Assembly (NCBI RefSeq): GCF_041438865.1 | Contig: NZ_CP109450.1 | Span: 3,141,001 to 3,205,000, forward strand | Source: Streptomyces sp. NBC_01471 | GTDB lineage: Bacteria > Actinomycetota > Actinomycetes > Streptomycetales > Streptomycetaceae | Length of the DNA: 64,000 nt | Direction of reading: 5' to 3' | Shown here: piece by piece, positions 40,648 to 50,175 of the stretch | Position numbering within the stretch: the first letter of the stretch is position 1 | Layout: each line of letters opens with the position of its first letter | Notes under the pieces: generated by a model | Told to the model about the DNA's origin: nothing | What the model saw: only the letters and a program-made list of their open reading frames with translations | Database searches by the model: none | Translations under genes and position numbers: made by a program

Positions 40648-42891
40648 TCACACCGCCGGGAGGGCGTACAGCTCGTCCGAGTGCGCCACCAGCAGCCTGT
40701 TGCCGGCCCGGGTGATCTCCCACTCGCCGTTGTCCGACACACCGTCGTTGTAGTCCCAGCGGTACGTGCCGGACCGGGCGTTCAGCGCGTAGATGCCGCC
40801 CTTGTCGAAGACCGAGGCGATGTACAGCGAGTCGCCGGCGCGCACCATCTGGTCGCCGAAGGGGCGGCTGCCGAGATCCTCCATCCAGCGCTTCCTGCCG
40901 GTCCTGGGGTCGACCGCCCAGACGCCGCCGTCGTAGTCCATGACGTACAGGACCCCGCCGAGCACCGACGGCCTGCGGAAGCCCCGGCGGCCACTGGCGG
41001 GGAGTGTCCACCGGTCGTTGCCGGTCCTGAGGTCCACCGCGCGCAGATCGCCGGGGCCGCCCACGTAGATCATGCCCCCGAAGACGGTGGGCTTGACCTC
41101 GTCGTCGGCGATCTTCCGGTTCCACAGCTGATGGCCGCCCTTGGCGTCCCGGACGGTCAGGTTGTACTTGGCGTCGTTCCCCGAACCGTGCGTGTACGCC
41201 AGGCATCCGCCGCCCACGTTCAGCTCGACGTACTGCTGCGTGCCCGCGTCCCGCTGCTCGCTCCAGAGCACCTTGCGCGTACGGATGTCGATGGCGACGA
41301 TGTTGTTGAGCTGCGTGGCCGCGTCGCCGCCGACCAGGTCGGCGATGGCGTAGATCCGGGTGGCGTCGACGGCTGCCACGTGGACGCTCGCGCGCATCCT
41401 CCCGTCCAGCCTGGTGCGCCAGCTCTCCTTGCCCGTACGGATGTCGTAGCCGACGATCGTGCCGTCGTACTGCTGGCCCGGGAGATACAGCGTGTGGCCC
41501 GAGACCGTCGCCTTGTCGCTGGCTGCGGCCAGGCCCTTCCTCGCCCAGCGCTGCTTGCCCGTCTTGACGTCGTAGCCGGCGGTGGTGGTGCCGACGACCA
41601 CGAAGACATCGCCGAACGCGGTGGGCGGTTCACCGTAGTTGCGCGTGAGATGGGCCGCCTTGACGTGCCAGAGCGGCCGGGGAGCCATGCCGTTCGGCGG
41701 GGTCTTGAAGACCTCCGGCTTCGGCTGGTCCTTCTTGGTCTTCGCGTCGGAGGACGCGCCGTCCCCGCCGGCCAGCAGCCACGCGGCGCCGCCTCCCACG
41801 ACCGCGACCCCCGCGACGCCGCCCGCCGCCATGCCCAGGAAGCGCCGGCGCGAAGGCTTGACCGCCGCGCCGGTGGGGGTGCCCGGGGACGCGGCGCCCG
41901 GGGTGTTCAGAGCGGTCGGCGCCGGGCCGTAGGCGCCGGGCACCGAGGAGACCGGGGCCGCCGCCGGGAACTCCGGGAGCGGGGTGCTGCCCCCCGCCGG
42001 GGTTTCGAGGTCCAGGATGCGCGAGGCGTGGGTGGCGATCGTCGACGAGACCGCCGAGGGGAGCCAGTCCGCGAAGACCTCGCCGGTGTTCCCCGGATCG
42101 AGCGACTGGAGGATCTCCGCCGGGCTCGGGCGCTGCGCCGGCTCCTTGGACAGGCAGGCGCGGATCAGGCCGGTCAGCATCTGGGGGACGCCCGTCAGAT
42201 CCGGCTCGGCGTGCACCACCTGGTAGAGCATCGCGGCCGGAGCGATCGCGTCACCGAACACATTGCGCCCGGTCGCCGCGAAGGCGAGGACCACGCCCAG
42301 CGAGAACACGTCTCCGGCCGTCCCCACGTCCTGCCCGAGCGCCTGCTCCGGCGGCATGAAACCGGGTGAGCCGACCACAACTCCCGTCTGCGTCATACGG
42401 TTTCCGTCCACCGCGCGCGCGATGCCGAAGTCGATGACGCGTGGACCGTCCGCGGCGAGCAGCACGTTGGACGGCTTGAGGTCGCGGTGTATCAGCCCGG
42501 CCGCGTGGACCTCCTGGAGCGCCCCGGCGAGGCCGGCGCCGAGTGCCCGTACGGTGTGCTCGGGCAGGGCCCCGTGGGCGCCGACGACGTCCGTGAGGTC
42601 CGGGCCGAGTACGTACGCCGTCGCCAGCCAGGGCAGCGGGTCGTCGGGGGCCGCGTCGACCACCGGTGCGGTGTAGCGGCCCGAGACCCGCCGGGCCATG
42701 TCCACCTCGTGGCGGAACCGTTCGCTGAACGCCGGGTCCGCGGCGAGGTCCTGGCGTACCACCTTCACCGCGACGGTCCGCCCGCCGGGTGAGCGCGCCA
42801 GGTACACCCGGCCCATTCCGCCCGCGCCGAGCCGGCCCAACAGCCGGTAATTTCCCAGCGTTCGGGGGTCGTCCGGCTGCAACGGGTCCAT
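40648..42891 (-). CDS. Ser/Thr protein kinase with internal Tat-like membrane segment and PQQ-type beta-propeller
   Basis: A 747-residue receptor-type Hanks kinase. Gly-loop LGAGGMGRVY at 21-30, catalytic Lys43, HRDLKPSN from 135, DFG at 154-156, and PPEQ near 180: an intact kinase. A Pro/Ala-rich linker (300-345) leads to SRRRFLG at 347-353, directly before one hydrophobic helix (about 354-374), after which a PQQ/YWTD-type propeller fills the C-terminus (repeats such as GYDVKTGKQRWARKG, GYDIRTGKESWRTRLDG, AVDPRTGRKRWMEDLG). The propeller would be outside the cell and could bind a ligand. The twin-Arg motif is in Tat form (S-R-R-x-F-L-G). The gene converges on the EccC-like ATPase gene. Confidence 0.92.
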   Translation of the reverse strand: MDPLQPDDPRTLGNYRLLGRLGAGGMGRVYLARSPGGRTVAVKVVRQDLAADPAFSERFRHEVDMARRVSGRYTAPVVDAAPDDPLPWLATAYVLGPDLTDVVGAHGALPEHTVRALGAGLAGALQEVHAAGLIHRDLKPSNVLLAADGPRVIDFGIARAVDGNRMTQTGVVVGSPGFMPPEQALGQDVGTAGDVFSLGVVLAFAATGRNVFGDAIAPAAMLYQVVHAEPDLTGVPQMLTGLIRACLSKEPAQRPSPAEILQSLDPGNTGEVFADWLPSAVSSTIATHASRILDLETPAGGSTPLPEFPAAAPVSSVPGAYGPAPTALNTPGAASPGTPTGAAVKPSRRRFLGMAAGGVAGVAVVGGGAAWLLAGGDGASSDAKTKKDQPKPEVFKTPPNGMAPRPLWHVKAAHLTRNYGEPPTAFGDVFVVVGTTTAGYDVKTGKQRWARKGLAAASDKATVSGHTLYLPGQQYDGTIVGYDIRTGKESWRTRLDGRMRASVHVAAVDATRIYAIADLVGGDAATQLNNIVAIDIRTRKVLWSEQRDAGTQQYVELNVGGGCLAYTHGSGNDAKYNLTVRDAKGGHQLWNRKIADDEVKPTVFGGMIYVGGPGDLRAVDLRTGNDRWTLPASGRRGFRRPSVLGGVLYVMDYDGGVWAVDPRTGRKRWMEDLGSRPFGDQMVRAGDSLYIASVFDKGGIYALNARSGTYRWDYNDGVSDNGEWEITRAGNRLLVAHSDELYALPAV

Positions 42892-43073
42892 ATCAGCGGT
42901 CCTTAGGGTGTCTGCTCGTCAGGCACGGTGCCTCCGACACCATAGAGAGTGCTGTGTGACGGCGTACGCCCAAGGGGCCGGCACGAGGGGCCGGTTCGCG
43001 GGAGCCGGAGGGGGCCGGCCGGTTCCGGCTCCGTGGCCCCGTCAGCCGGCATCCCTCAGGAACCCAGCAGCCC

Positions 43074-44012
<939 letters not shown>

Positions 44013-44171
44013 CTAGACCCGCGTTGTACGCCGGGAAACGCAGGGTGGTCCGTCAGCCTGACGCACCGCGTCCAAACGTCCGGGTGAAGTGATCTTCACC
44101 TCCTATCGCGTGCGCGCGGGCGCGTGCTAGGCTCGCCGCAAGTTGCAGTTTGGTTTCCCTTGCAGTACAGA

Positions 44172-44197
44172 GCCTGCGGAGCATGTGACCCGCAGGC
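44172..44197 (+). promoter_or_regulatory. Hairpin with T-run in the cold-shock leader
   Basis: An 8-base perfect stem, GCCTGCGG (44172-44179) with CCGCAGGC (44190-44197), loop AGCATGTGAC, followed by TTTTGTAGTTTTC. It lies about 65 bases before the cold-shock start, so it is terminator-like in the leader. It may work as an attenuator or RNA thermometer; a promoter element TAGGCT at 44128-44133 would place the RNA start just upstream. Untested. Confidence 0.5.
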
Positions 44198-44263
44198 TTT
44201 TGTAGTTTTCAGACTTCTTAGCAGGTTCTGGAGCAGGGCAACCCTTTGGCCCAAGGAGGGCTT

Positions 44264-44467
44264 ATGGCTACCGGAACCGTCAAGTGGTTCAACGCTGAAA
44301 AGGGCTTCGGCTTCATCGCCCAGGACGGCGGCGGCCCGGATGTCTTCGTCCACTATTCCGCGATCAACGCGTCTGGTTTCCGCTCGCTTGAGGAGAACCA
44401 GCTCGTGAACTTCGACGTCACGCAGGGCCCGAAGGGTCCGCAGGCGGAGAACGTCACCCCGGCCTAG
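44264..44467 (+). CDS. cspA: Cold-shock protein, CspA family
   Basis: A 67-residue single cold-shock domain that binds single-stranded RNA and DNA and can melt RNA structure. RNP1-type KGFGFI and RNP2-type VFVHYS are intact, and the ends [10 protein letters not shown] and PQAENVTPA match the family. The start is ATG 44264, with AAGGAGG 7-8 bases upstream. It has a long leader (about 130 bases or more) with a strong hairpin, and a very strong terminator directly after the gene, so it is expressed as a single-gene transcript. Confidence 0.95.
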   Translation: MATGTVKWFNAEKGFGFIAQDGGGPDVFVHYSAINASGFRSLEENQLVNFDVTQGPKGPQAENVTPA

Positions 44468-44509
44468 TTGCCCGGGCCGATCGGATCGCGGTCGGGATAG
44501 CACCACCCA

Positions 44510-44551
44510 AGGAGCCCCCTCCCGTACGTTCGCGTACGGGAGGGGGCTCCT
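44510..44551 (+). terminator. Strong terminator with 19-bp stem and TTCG loop
   Basis: A perfect 19-base stem (44510-44528 with 44533-44551), with stable tetraloop TTCG (44529-44532), beginning AGGAGCCCCC and closing with GGGGGCTCCT, then GCCTTTTCC. It ends the cold-shock transcript and, as a symmetric hairpin, probably also the minus-strand acyl-CoA synthetase transcript that converges from 44634. Confidence 0.88.
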
Positions 44552-44633
44552 GCCTTTTCCGGCATCCGGTCTTGGTGGTCAGCCACCGGTCACGGACCGC
44601 CCACTGCCCGTCACCGCCGGTACAGCGCCTCGG

Positions 44634-46541
44634 TCACCGCCGGTACAGCTCCTCGATCTGCTCCTCGAAGTCCTTGGCTATCGTCGCCCGCTTCAGCTTC
44701 AGCGACGGTGTCAGATGCCCGCTCTCCTCCGTGAAGTCCACCGGGAGGACCGTGAACTTCCGGATCGACTCGGCCCGTGACACCAGCCGGTTCGCCTCGT
44801 CGACCGCCCGCTGGAGAGCTCCGCGCAACTCCTCGTCCTCGACGAGTTCCCGCATCGGGACACCCGTCTTCTTCCGCATCCGGCGCCAGTGCGCGAGGCC
44901 GTCCGGCTCCAGCGTGATCAGGGCCGTGACATAGCTGCGGTTGTCGCCGACCACCATGCACTGGCCGACCAGCGGGTGCGCCCGCAGCCAGTCCTCCAGG
45001 GGCGCGGGCGCCACGTTCTTGCCGCCCGACGTGATGATGAGGTCCTTCTTGCGGCCGGTGATCGTGAGGTAGCCGTCCTCGTCCAGCGCGCCCACGTCGC
45101 CGGTCGCGAACCACTGGCCGGAGCCGAGCCCGGCGCTGCCCGCGTGCTGCCCGGCGCCCGCGCCGCCGCCCCGCCCGTCCCAGTAGCCGCTGAAGACCTG
45201 GCCGCCGCTGAGCAGCACCTCGCCGTCGTCCGCGATCCGGACAGCCGTGCCGGGCAGCGGCCAGCCGACCGTGCCGAGCCGTGGCCGCAGCGGCGGGGTG
45301 ACCGTCGCTGCGGCCGTCGTCTCGGTGAGGCCGTACCCCTCGAAGATCTCGATTCCGGCGCCCGCGTAGAACGCCGCGAGGCGGTGGCCGAGCGGCGAGC
45401 CGCCGCAGATCGCGTACTTCACCCGGCCGCCGAGCGCCGCCCGGATCCGCCGGTAGACCAGCGGGTCGTACACCGCGTGGGCCAGCCGCAGCCCGAGCCC
45501 CGGCCCGGATCCGGTGCCGTGCTCGACGGCCTCCAGCGCCTCCCCGTACCGCTGCGCGATCCCCGCCGCGCGGTCGAAGGAGGCGGCCCGGCCCATCTTC
45601 TCGGCGGTGGCGCGGCCGGTGTTGTAGACCTTCTCCAGGACGTACGGGATCGCCAGCAGGAACGTCGGACGGAACCCGGCGAGGTCCGCCAGGAGGTCCT
45701 CCGTCCTGATGCTGGGCGCGTGCCCGAGGCGCACCCGGGCCCGCATGCAGCCGATCGCCACCATGCGGCCGAACACATGGGAGAGCGGCAGGAAGAGCAG
45801 CGTCGACGCCGGGTCCCTGCTCACCGACCTGAAGACCGGGTGCAGCAGCTCGACCGCGTTGTCCACCTCGGCGAAGAAGTTGGCGTGGGTGAGGACGCAG
45901 CCCTTGGGCCGGCCCGTGGTGCCCGAGGTGTAGATCAGGGTGGCGACGGAGGACGGCGAGCGCCCGGCCCGGCGTTCGGCCACCGCCTCGTCGGGTACGT
46001 CCCGGCCCATGTCCTTCAGGACGCCGATCGCGCCGGTGTCGAACTCCCACAGGTGCGCCAGGGCGGGCAGCTGGCGGCGCTCCACACTGATCAGCCGGGC
46101 CTGCTCCTTGTTCTCCACGGCGCAGGCGACCGCGCCGGAGTCCTGGAGGATCCAGCGGGCCTGGAAGGCGGAGGACGTGGGGTAGACCGGGACGGTGATG
46201 AGGCCGGCCGCCCAGGAGGCGAAGTCGAGGAGGGTCCACTCGTAGGTGGTCCTCGCCATGATCGCGATACGGTCGCCCGCCGCCAGGCCCGCCGAGATCA
46301 GCCCCTTGGCGACGGCCTGCACCTCGGCGGCGAACTCCATGGACGAGACGTCGGTCCAGCGCCCGTCCGGCTGCTTTCTGCTGAGGACCGGCTCGTCGGG
46401 CGCCTGGTGGGCGTTGTCGAAGGGGATGTCGGCGAGCGATCCCTGCTCGACGGGCCGGACCAGCGCCGGTACGGAGACCTCCCGTACCGTCCCGTCCACG
46501 CGCCGCTTGTGCGGTTCCAACTGCTGTACTGACACGGTCAC
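44634..46541 (-). CDS. Long-chain acyl-CoA synthetase (AMP-forming)
   Basis: A 635-residue AMP-dependent synthetase that activates long-chain fatty acids to acyl-CoA. The P-loop YTSGTTGRPKG, the segment EIFEGYGLTETT, YWDG, WFATGDVG, and the lysine-bearing GRKKDLIITSGGKNV motif are all in order. A Gly/Ala/Ser-rich insert (GRGGGAGAGQHAGSAGLGSG) between YWDG and WFATGD is unusual. GTG 46541 is used because GAGGAG lies 6 bases upstream; a longer frame to 46592 adds an unrelated lead. It is followed on the same strand only by the terminator; the thiolase is upstream (98 bases), suggesting shared fatty-acid or lipid catabolism. Confidence 0.9.
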   Translation of the reverse strand: MTVSVQQLEPHKRRVDGTVREVSVPALVRPVEQGSLADIPFDNAHQAPDEPVLSRKQPDGRWTDVSSMEFAAEVQAVAKGLISAGLAAGDRIAIMARTTYEWTLLDFASWAAGLITVPVYPTSSAFQARWILQDSGAVACAVENKEQARLISVERRQLPALAHLWEFDTGAIGVLKDMGRDVPDEAVAERRAGRSPSSVATLIYTSGTTGRPKGCVLTHANFFAEVDNAVELLHPVFRSVSRDPASTLLFLPLSHVFGRMVAIGCMRARVRLGHAPSIRTEDLLADLAGFRPTFLLAIPYVLEKVYNTGRATAEKMGRAASFDRAAGIAQRYGEALEAVEHGTGSGPGLGLRLAHAVYDPLVYRRIRAALGGRVKYAICGGSPLGHRLAAFYAGAGIEIFEGYGLTETTAAATVTPPLRPRLGTVGWPLPGTAVRIADDGEVLLSGGQVFSGYWDGRGGGAGAGQHAGSAGLGSGQWFATGDVGALDEDGYLTITGRKKDLIITSGGKNVAPAPLEDWLRAHPLVGQCMVVGDNRSYVTALITLEPDGLAHWRRMRKKTGVPMRELVEDEELRGALQRAVDEANRLVSRAESIRKFTVLPVDFTEESGHLTPSLKLKRATIAKDFEEQIEELYRR

Positions 46542-46638
46542 TTGCGGCTCCTCATGTCGTGGTACGTCAGGTCTCCGGATGTCGTGGTACATCAGGTACG
46601 TCAGGTCTCCGGGTCCTGACCGGCGGGTCCGGCGCCGG

Positions 46639-47901
46639 TCAGGGGCGTTCGAGCACCGCCGTCACGCCCTGGCCGCCCGCAGCGCAGAGGGAGATCAGCC
46701 CCCGCCCGGGAGCCTCCCGCTCCGCGAGCAGCTTGGCCAGGGTGGCGACGATGCGGGCACCGGTCGCCGCGAAGGGATGGCCGGTCGCGAGCGAGGAGCC
46801 CGCGACGTTGAGCTTCGTCCGGTCGACCGGGGCGAGTCCCTGCTTCTCCCAGGCGGCCAGCGTGGCCAGCACCTGGGAGGCGAACGCCTCGTGGACCTCG
46901 ACGAGGTCGAAGTCGTCCAGGGTGAGGCCGGCGCGCTCCAGCATGCGGGGGACGGCGTACGCGGGCGCCATCAGCAGCCCGTCGGGGCCGTTGACGTAGT
47001 CGACGGCCGCCGTCTCGTACAGCGTCAGATACGCCAGCGGTTCGAGTCCGCGCTCGCGCGCCCACTCCTCGCTCGCCAGCAGCACGGTCGCCGCGCCGTC
47101 GGTGAGCGGGGTCGAGTTGCCCGCCGTCATGGTCGCGCCGGGCTCCCCGGCGCCGAACACCGGCTTCAGCGTGGCGAGTTTCTCCACGGTGGAGCCGGGG
47201 CGCAGGTTCTGGTCCCGGTCCAGGCCGTGGAAGGGCGTCACCAGGTCCTGGAAGAAGCCGCGTTCGTACGCGGCGGCCAGCCGCTGGTGACTGGTGGCGG
47301 CCAGCGCGTCTTGCTCGGCGCGGCCGATGTCCCACTCGCGGGCGGTGCGCGCCGCGTGCTCCCCCATCGAGAGCCCGGTGCGGGGCTCGGCGTTGCGCGG
47401 GATGTCCGGGACGAGGTGGCCGGGGCGTACGCGGGAGAGCGCCTTGAGCCGCCCGCTCACCGACGTGGCCCGGCGCGCGTCGAGGAGGATCTTCCGCAGC
47501 TCGTCGTTGACGCCGAGAGGCGCGTCGCTCGCGGTGTCCGAACCGCCGGCGACCGCCGAGTCGATGGCGCCGAGCGCGATCTTGTTGGCGGCGGCGATGA
47601 CGGCCTGGAGGCCCGTACCGCAGGCCTGCTGGATGTCGTACGCGGGTGTGCGCGGGTCGAGACGCGAACCGAGGACCGTCTCCCGGGCGAGGTTGAAGTC
47701 GCGACTGTGCTTGAGGACCGCGCCCGCGACGAACTCACCGACCCGCTCGCCCGCCAGGCCGTACCGCTCGACCAGTCCGTCGAGTGCCGCCGTCAGCATG
47801 GACTGGTTGGACACGGTGGCGTACGGGCCGTCCGCGCGCGCGAACGGAATGCGGCTGCCGCCGACCACGGCGACCTTGAGGGGGATCATGCGCGGCGTCA
47901 T
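46639..47901 (-). CDS. Acetyl-CoA acetyltransferase, FadA2-like thiolase
   Basis: A 420-residue thiolase that cleaves or forms 3-oxoacyl-CoA. Active-site Cys lies in QQACGTGLQAV, the His motif in VHEAFASQ and the C-terminal Cys in LCAAGGQGV, with LATGHPFAATGAR. All catalytic elements are present. Starts considered: ATG 47901 and ATG 47889; an in-frame ATG at 47949 would run into the operator region. It is transcribed divergently from the two-domain reductase, and the 26-bp palindrome at 47928-47953 lies at its 5' end. The layout matches Rv0243 (fadA2) next to Rv0242c (fabG4) in Mycobacterium tuberculosis, from memory. Confidence 0.9.
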   Translation of the reverse strand: MTPRMIPLKVAVVGGSRIPFARADGPYATVSNQSMLTAALDGLVERYGLAGERVGEFVAGAVLKHSRDFNLARETVLGSRLDPRTPAYDIQQACGTGLQAVIAAANKIALGAIDSAVAGGSDTASDAPLGVNDELRKILLDARRATSVSGRLKALSRVRPGHLVPDIPRNAEPRTGLSMGEHAARTAREWDIGRAEQDALAATSHQRLAAAYERGFFQDLVTPFHGLDRDQNLRPGSTVEKLATLKPVFGAGEPGATMTAGNSTPLTDGAATVLLASEEWARERGLEPLAYLTLYETAAVDYVNGPDGLLMAPAYAVPRMLERAGLTLDDFDLVEVHEAFASQVLATLAAWEKQGLAPVDRTKLNVAGSSLATGHPFAATGARIVATLAKLLAEREAPGRGLISLCAAGGQGVTAVLERP

Positions 47902-47927
47902 TCCGGCATCATCTCGACCAGCTCCTG

Positions 47928-47953
47928 ACTCTTGAGTAACCTTACTCAAGAGT
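47928..47953. promoter_or_regulatory. 26-bp palindromic operator, TetR type
   Basis: Perfect inverted repeat with 12-base arms separated by CC: ACTCTTGAGTAA / TTACTCAAGAGT. It lies in the divergent gap between the thiolase and the two-domain reductase genes. Its core TTACTCAAGAGTAA recurs at 50135-50148 before the MaoC gene. The TetR gene at 51676 is the obvious candidate binder. Confidence 0.8.
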
Positions 47954-47983
47954 AAATCTACGACGACGCAAGGAGTCTGGACA

Positions 47984-49300
47984 ATGGCCGATCGCTATCT
48001 GCACTTCACCGGCACAGCACCCGGCCGTTTCCTGACCGGCAGGCTGGGCCTGCCGCAACCGGCTGAGCTGCGCCGCTGGTCGGCCGAACACCCGCGCCTC
48101 GAAGGCTCCTTGCTGCACAGAACAGCGGGTGGGACCCCGCTGGCGGGCCTGGCCGGCGTGCTCGCCCGCACCGGCCTCACGGTCACCGGCGACCCGGCGG
48201 CGGGCGAACGGCCCGCAGGCGTGGTGCTGGACGCGACCGGGGTCACCACCGTCGCGGGACTCGCGGAGGTGCACGGCGCGCTGCATCCCGTCGTACGGTC
48301 GCTCACCCCGGGCGGCCGGGTCGTGGTGCTGGGCGCCCCGCTCTCCCGCGACGATCACCACCAGGCGGCGGCGCAGCAGGCGCTGGAGGGTTTCGTGCGG
48401 TCACTGGGCAAGGAGATCGGCCGGGGCCGCACGGCCCAGCTGGTCAGGACGGTCTCCGCGACGGCGGCCGAGTCGACGCTGCGGTTCCTGCTGTCGCCGA
48501 GGTCCGCGTACGTGAGCGGGCAGGTCATCGAGGTCACGGACACCGAACCGGCGGCCCCGGAGAGCTGGGACCTGCCGCTCGCCGGCCGCACGGCGCTGGT
48601 CACCGGCTCCGCGCGCGGTATCGGCGCCTCGGTCGCGGCGACCCTCACCCGGGACGGGGCGAAGGTGGTCTGCCTGGATGTGCCGCAGTCCCGGGCCGAG
48701 TTGGCCCGTACGGCCGAATCGCTCGGCGGAACGGCCCTGCCCCTGGACATCACCGTCCCCGACGCGGCGGACCGGATCGCCGCCGCGCTCCCCGACGGTC
48801 TGGACATCCTGGTCCACAACGCGGGCATCACCCGTGACCGCCGCCTCGCCAACATGGCGGCCGACCGGTGGGCGAGCGTGCTCGACGTGAACCTGGACAG
48901 CGTGCTGCGGACGACGGACGCCCTGCTGGAGTCGGGCACCCTGCGACCGGGCGGCCGGATCGTCGCCACGGCGTCGATCGCCGGGATCGCGGGCAACACC
49001 GGCCAGACCAACTACGCGGCCAGCAAGGCGGGCATCATCGGCCTGGTCCGGACGCTGGCCCCCCGGCTCGCGGAACGGGGCATCACGCTGAACGCGGTGG
49101 CCCCCGGATTCATCGAGACGAAGATGACGGCCGCCGTCCCGCTCCTCATCCGCGAGGCGGGGAGGCGCATGAACTCCCTGGGCCAGGGCGGCCTGCCGGT
49201 GGATGTCGCGGAGACGACGGCGTGGCTCGCGAGCCCGGGGTCGGGCGGGGTGAACGGCCAGGTCGTCCGGGTCTGCGGCCAGAGCCTGCTGGGGGCCTGA
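47984..49300 (+). CDS. fabG: Two-domain 3-oxoacyl-ACP/CoA reductase, FabG4-like
   Basis: A 438-residue reductase. The N-terminal 200 residues are a flavodoxin-like/Rossmann-type regulatory domain lacking a typical cofactor motif; the C-terminal SDR domain carries TGSARGIGASVA (cofactor), NAG (HNAGITRD), Ser and the Tyr-x3-Lys pair in NYAASKAG. This domain plan is that of mycobacterial FabG4 (high-molecular-weight FabG), which works with CoA-linked substrates. AAGGAG lies about 8 bases upstream of the ATG. The neighbours (divergent FadA2-like thiolase, MaoC hydratase) support a fatty acyl-CoA role rather than general FAS II. Confidence 0.9.
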   Translation: MADRYLHFTGTAPGRFLTGRLGLPQPAELRRWSAEHPRLEGSLLHRTAGGTPLAGLAGVLARTGLTVTGDPAAGERPAGVVLDATGVTTVAGLAEVHGALHPVVRSLTPGGRVVVLGAPLSRDDHHQAAAQQALEGFVRSLGKEIGRGRTAQLVRTVSATAAESTLRFLLSPRSAYVSGQVIEVTDTEPAAPESWDLPLAGRTALVTGSARGIGASVAATLTRDGAKVVCLDVPQSRAELARTAESLGGTALPLDITVPDAADRIAAALPDGLDILVHNAGITRDRRLANMAADRWASVLDVNLDSVLRTTDALLESGTLRPGGRIVATASIAGIAGNTGQTNYAASKAGIIGLVRTLAPRLAERGITLNAVAPGFIETKMTAAVPLLIREAGRRMNSLGQGGLPVDVAETTAWLASPGSGGVNGQVVRVCGQSLLGA

Positions 49301-49442
49301 GGGGGGCGCTGCGGGGTCCGTCGACGGGTCCACTGCCGGATCCCGCCGACGCCGATGAGTTTCTCCGTCCGCGCGAGTCTCACCCCTGCTGCCGCAACCC
49401 GGCACGGCACCATGGCAGCCCCGGCGGCGATGAGAGGCACGG

Positions 49443-50087
49443 ATGACCCAGCTACTGCGTGTACAGAACTTCAACGTATCGAGCGACGGAATCGGCGCTG
49501 GCGAGGACCAGACGCTGGAACACCCCTTCGGCCATGTCGAGCCCGCGCGGCTGTTCGCCTGGGCCGGTGCCACGGCGAGCTGGCCGATGCGCACAGCCCC
49601 CGGCGGGAGCCGGGGGCTGGACGACTACCTGACGCGGGACTACCCGCACAACATCGGCGCCGAGATCATGGGCCGCAACAAGTTCGGACCGCAGCGCGGG
49701 CCGTGGGAGAACCACGAGTGGCGCGGCTGGTGGGGCGACGAACCTCCTTTCCACACGCCGGTGTTCGTCCTGACCCACCACGAGCGCCCTTCGTTCACGC
49801 TCTCCGACACCACGTTCCACTTCGTCGACGCCGATCCCGCCACGGTCCTGGACCAGGCGCGGGAAGCGGCACAGGGCAAGGACGTCCGACTCGGCGGCGG
49901 GGTCTCCACGATCCGCCAGTTCCTCGACGCCGACCTCGTGGACACCCTGCACGTGACCGTGTCACCGGTGACGTACGGGTCCGGGCTCCGGCTCTGGGAC
50001 TCCCCCGACGAGCTGCGCGACCGGTTCCACCTCGACGTGGTGCCGAGTCCGAGCGGCGTGACGCACCACCTGTTCTGGCGGAAGTGA
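49443..50087 (+). CDS. Dihydrofolate-reductase-like protein (RibD C-terminal family)
   Basis: A 214-residue protein of the family annotated as dihydrofolate reductase / RibD C-terminal. Indicators are an N-terminal strand LLRVQNFNVSSDG, EIMGRNKFG, HTPVFVLTHHERP, DVRLGGGVSTIRQFL and HVTVSPVTYGSGLRLWDSP, the glycine-rich and tail motifs of the family. GAGAGG lies 5 bases before the ATG. It is inserted between the FabG4-like and MaoC genes relative to the mycobacterial arrangement. The substrate is unknown. Confidence 0.83.
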   Translation: MTQLLRVQNFNVSSDGIGAGEDQTLEHPFGHVEPARLFAWAGATASWPMRTAPGGSRGLDDYLTRDYPHNIGAEIMGRNKFGPQRGPWENHEWRGWWGDEPPFHTPVFVLTHHERPSFTLSDTTFHFVDADPATVLDQAREAAQGKDVRLGGGVSTIRQFLDADLVDTLHVTVSPVTYGSGLRLWDSPDELRDRFHLDVVPSPSGVTHHLFWRK

Positions 50088-50129
50088 CGGGACGGCCCCC
50101 GACACCTCGACCACGACCTGACCCATAGG

Positions 50130-50150
50130 TAACCTTACTCAAGAGTAAAT
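50130..50150. promoter_or_regulatory. Second copy of the TTACTC-AA-GAGTAA operator
   Basis: TAACCTTACTCAAGAGTAAA plus one T repeats 47937-47957 exactly over 21 bases. The full left arm of the first site is degenerate here (CCCATAGGTAA), so this is a half-plus site. It lies about 25 bases before the MaoC start and 63 bases after the DHFR-like stop, so this gene probably has its own promoter. Confidence 0.75.
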
Positions 50151-50175
50151 ACCTTACGGATCAGGGAGCCGGACC

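Noticed and set aside
40507..42369. 620-codon plus-strand frame opposite the kinase
   Set aside because: Antisense to intact kinase and propeller motifs; no start signal.
44143..44171. TTGCAG-17-TACAGA as cold-shock promoter
   Set aside because: The spacing is good, but the start would fall inside the leader hairpin; TAGGCT at 44128 is the more sensible -10 element. Only start mapping can decide.
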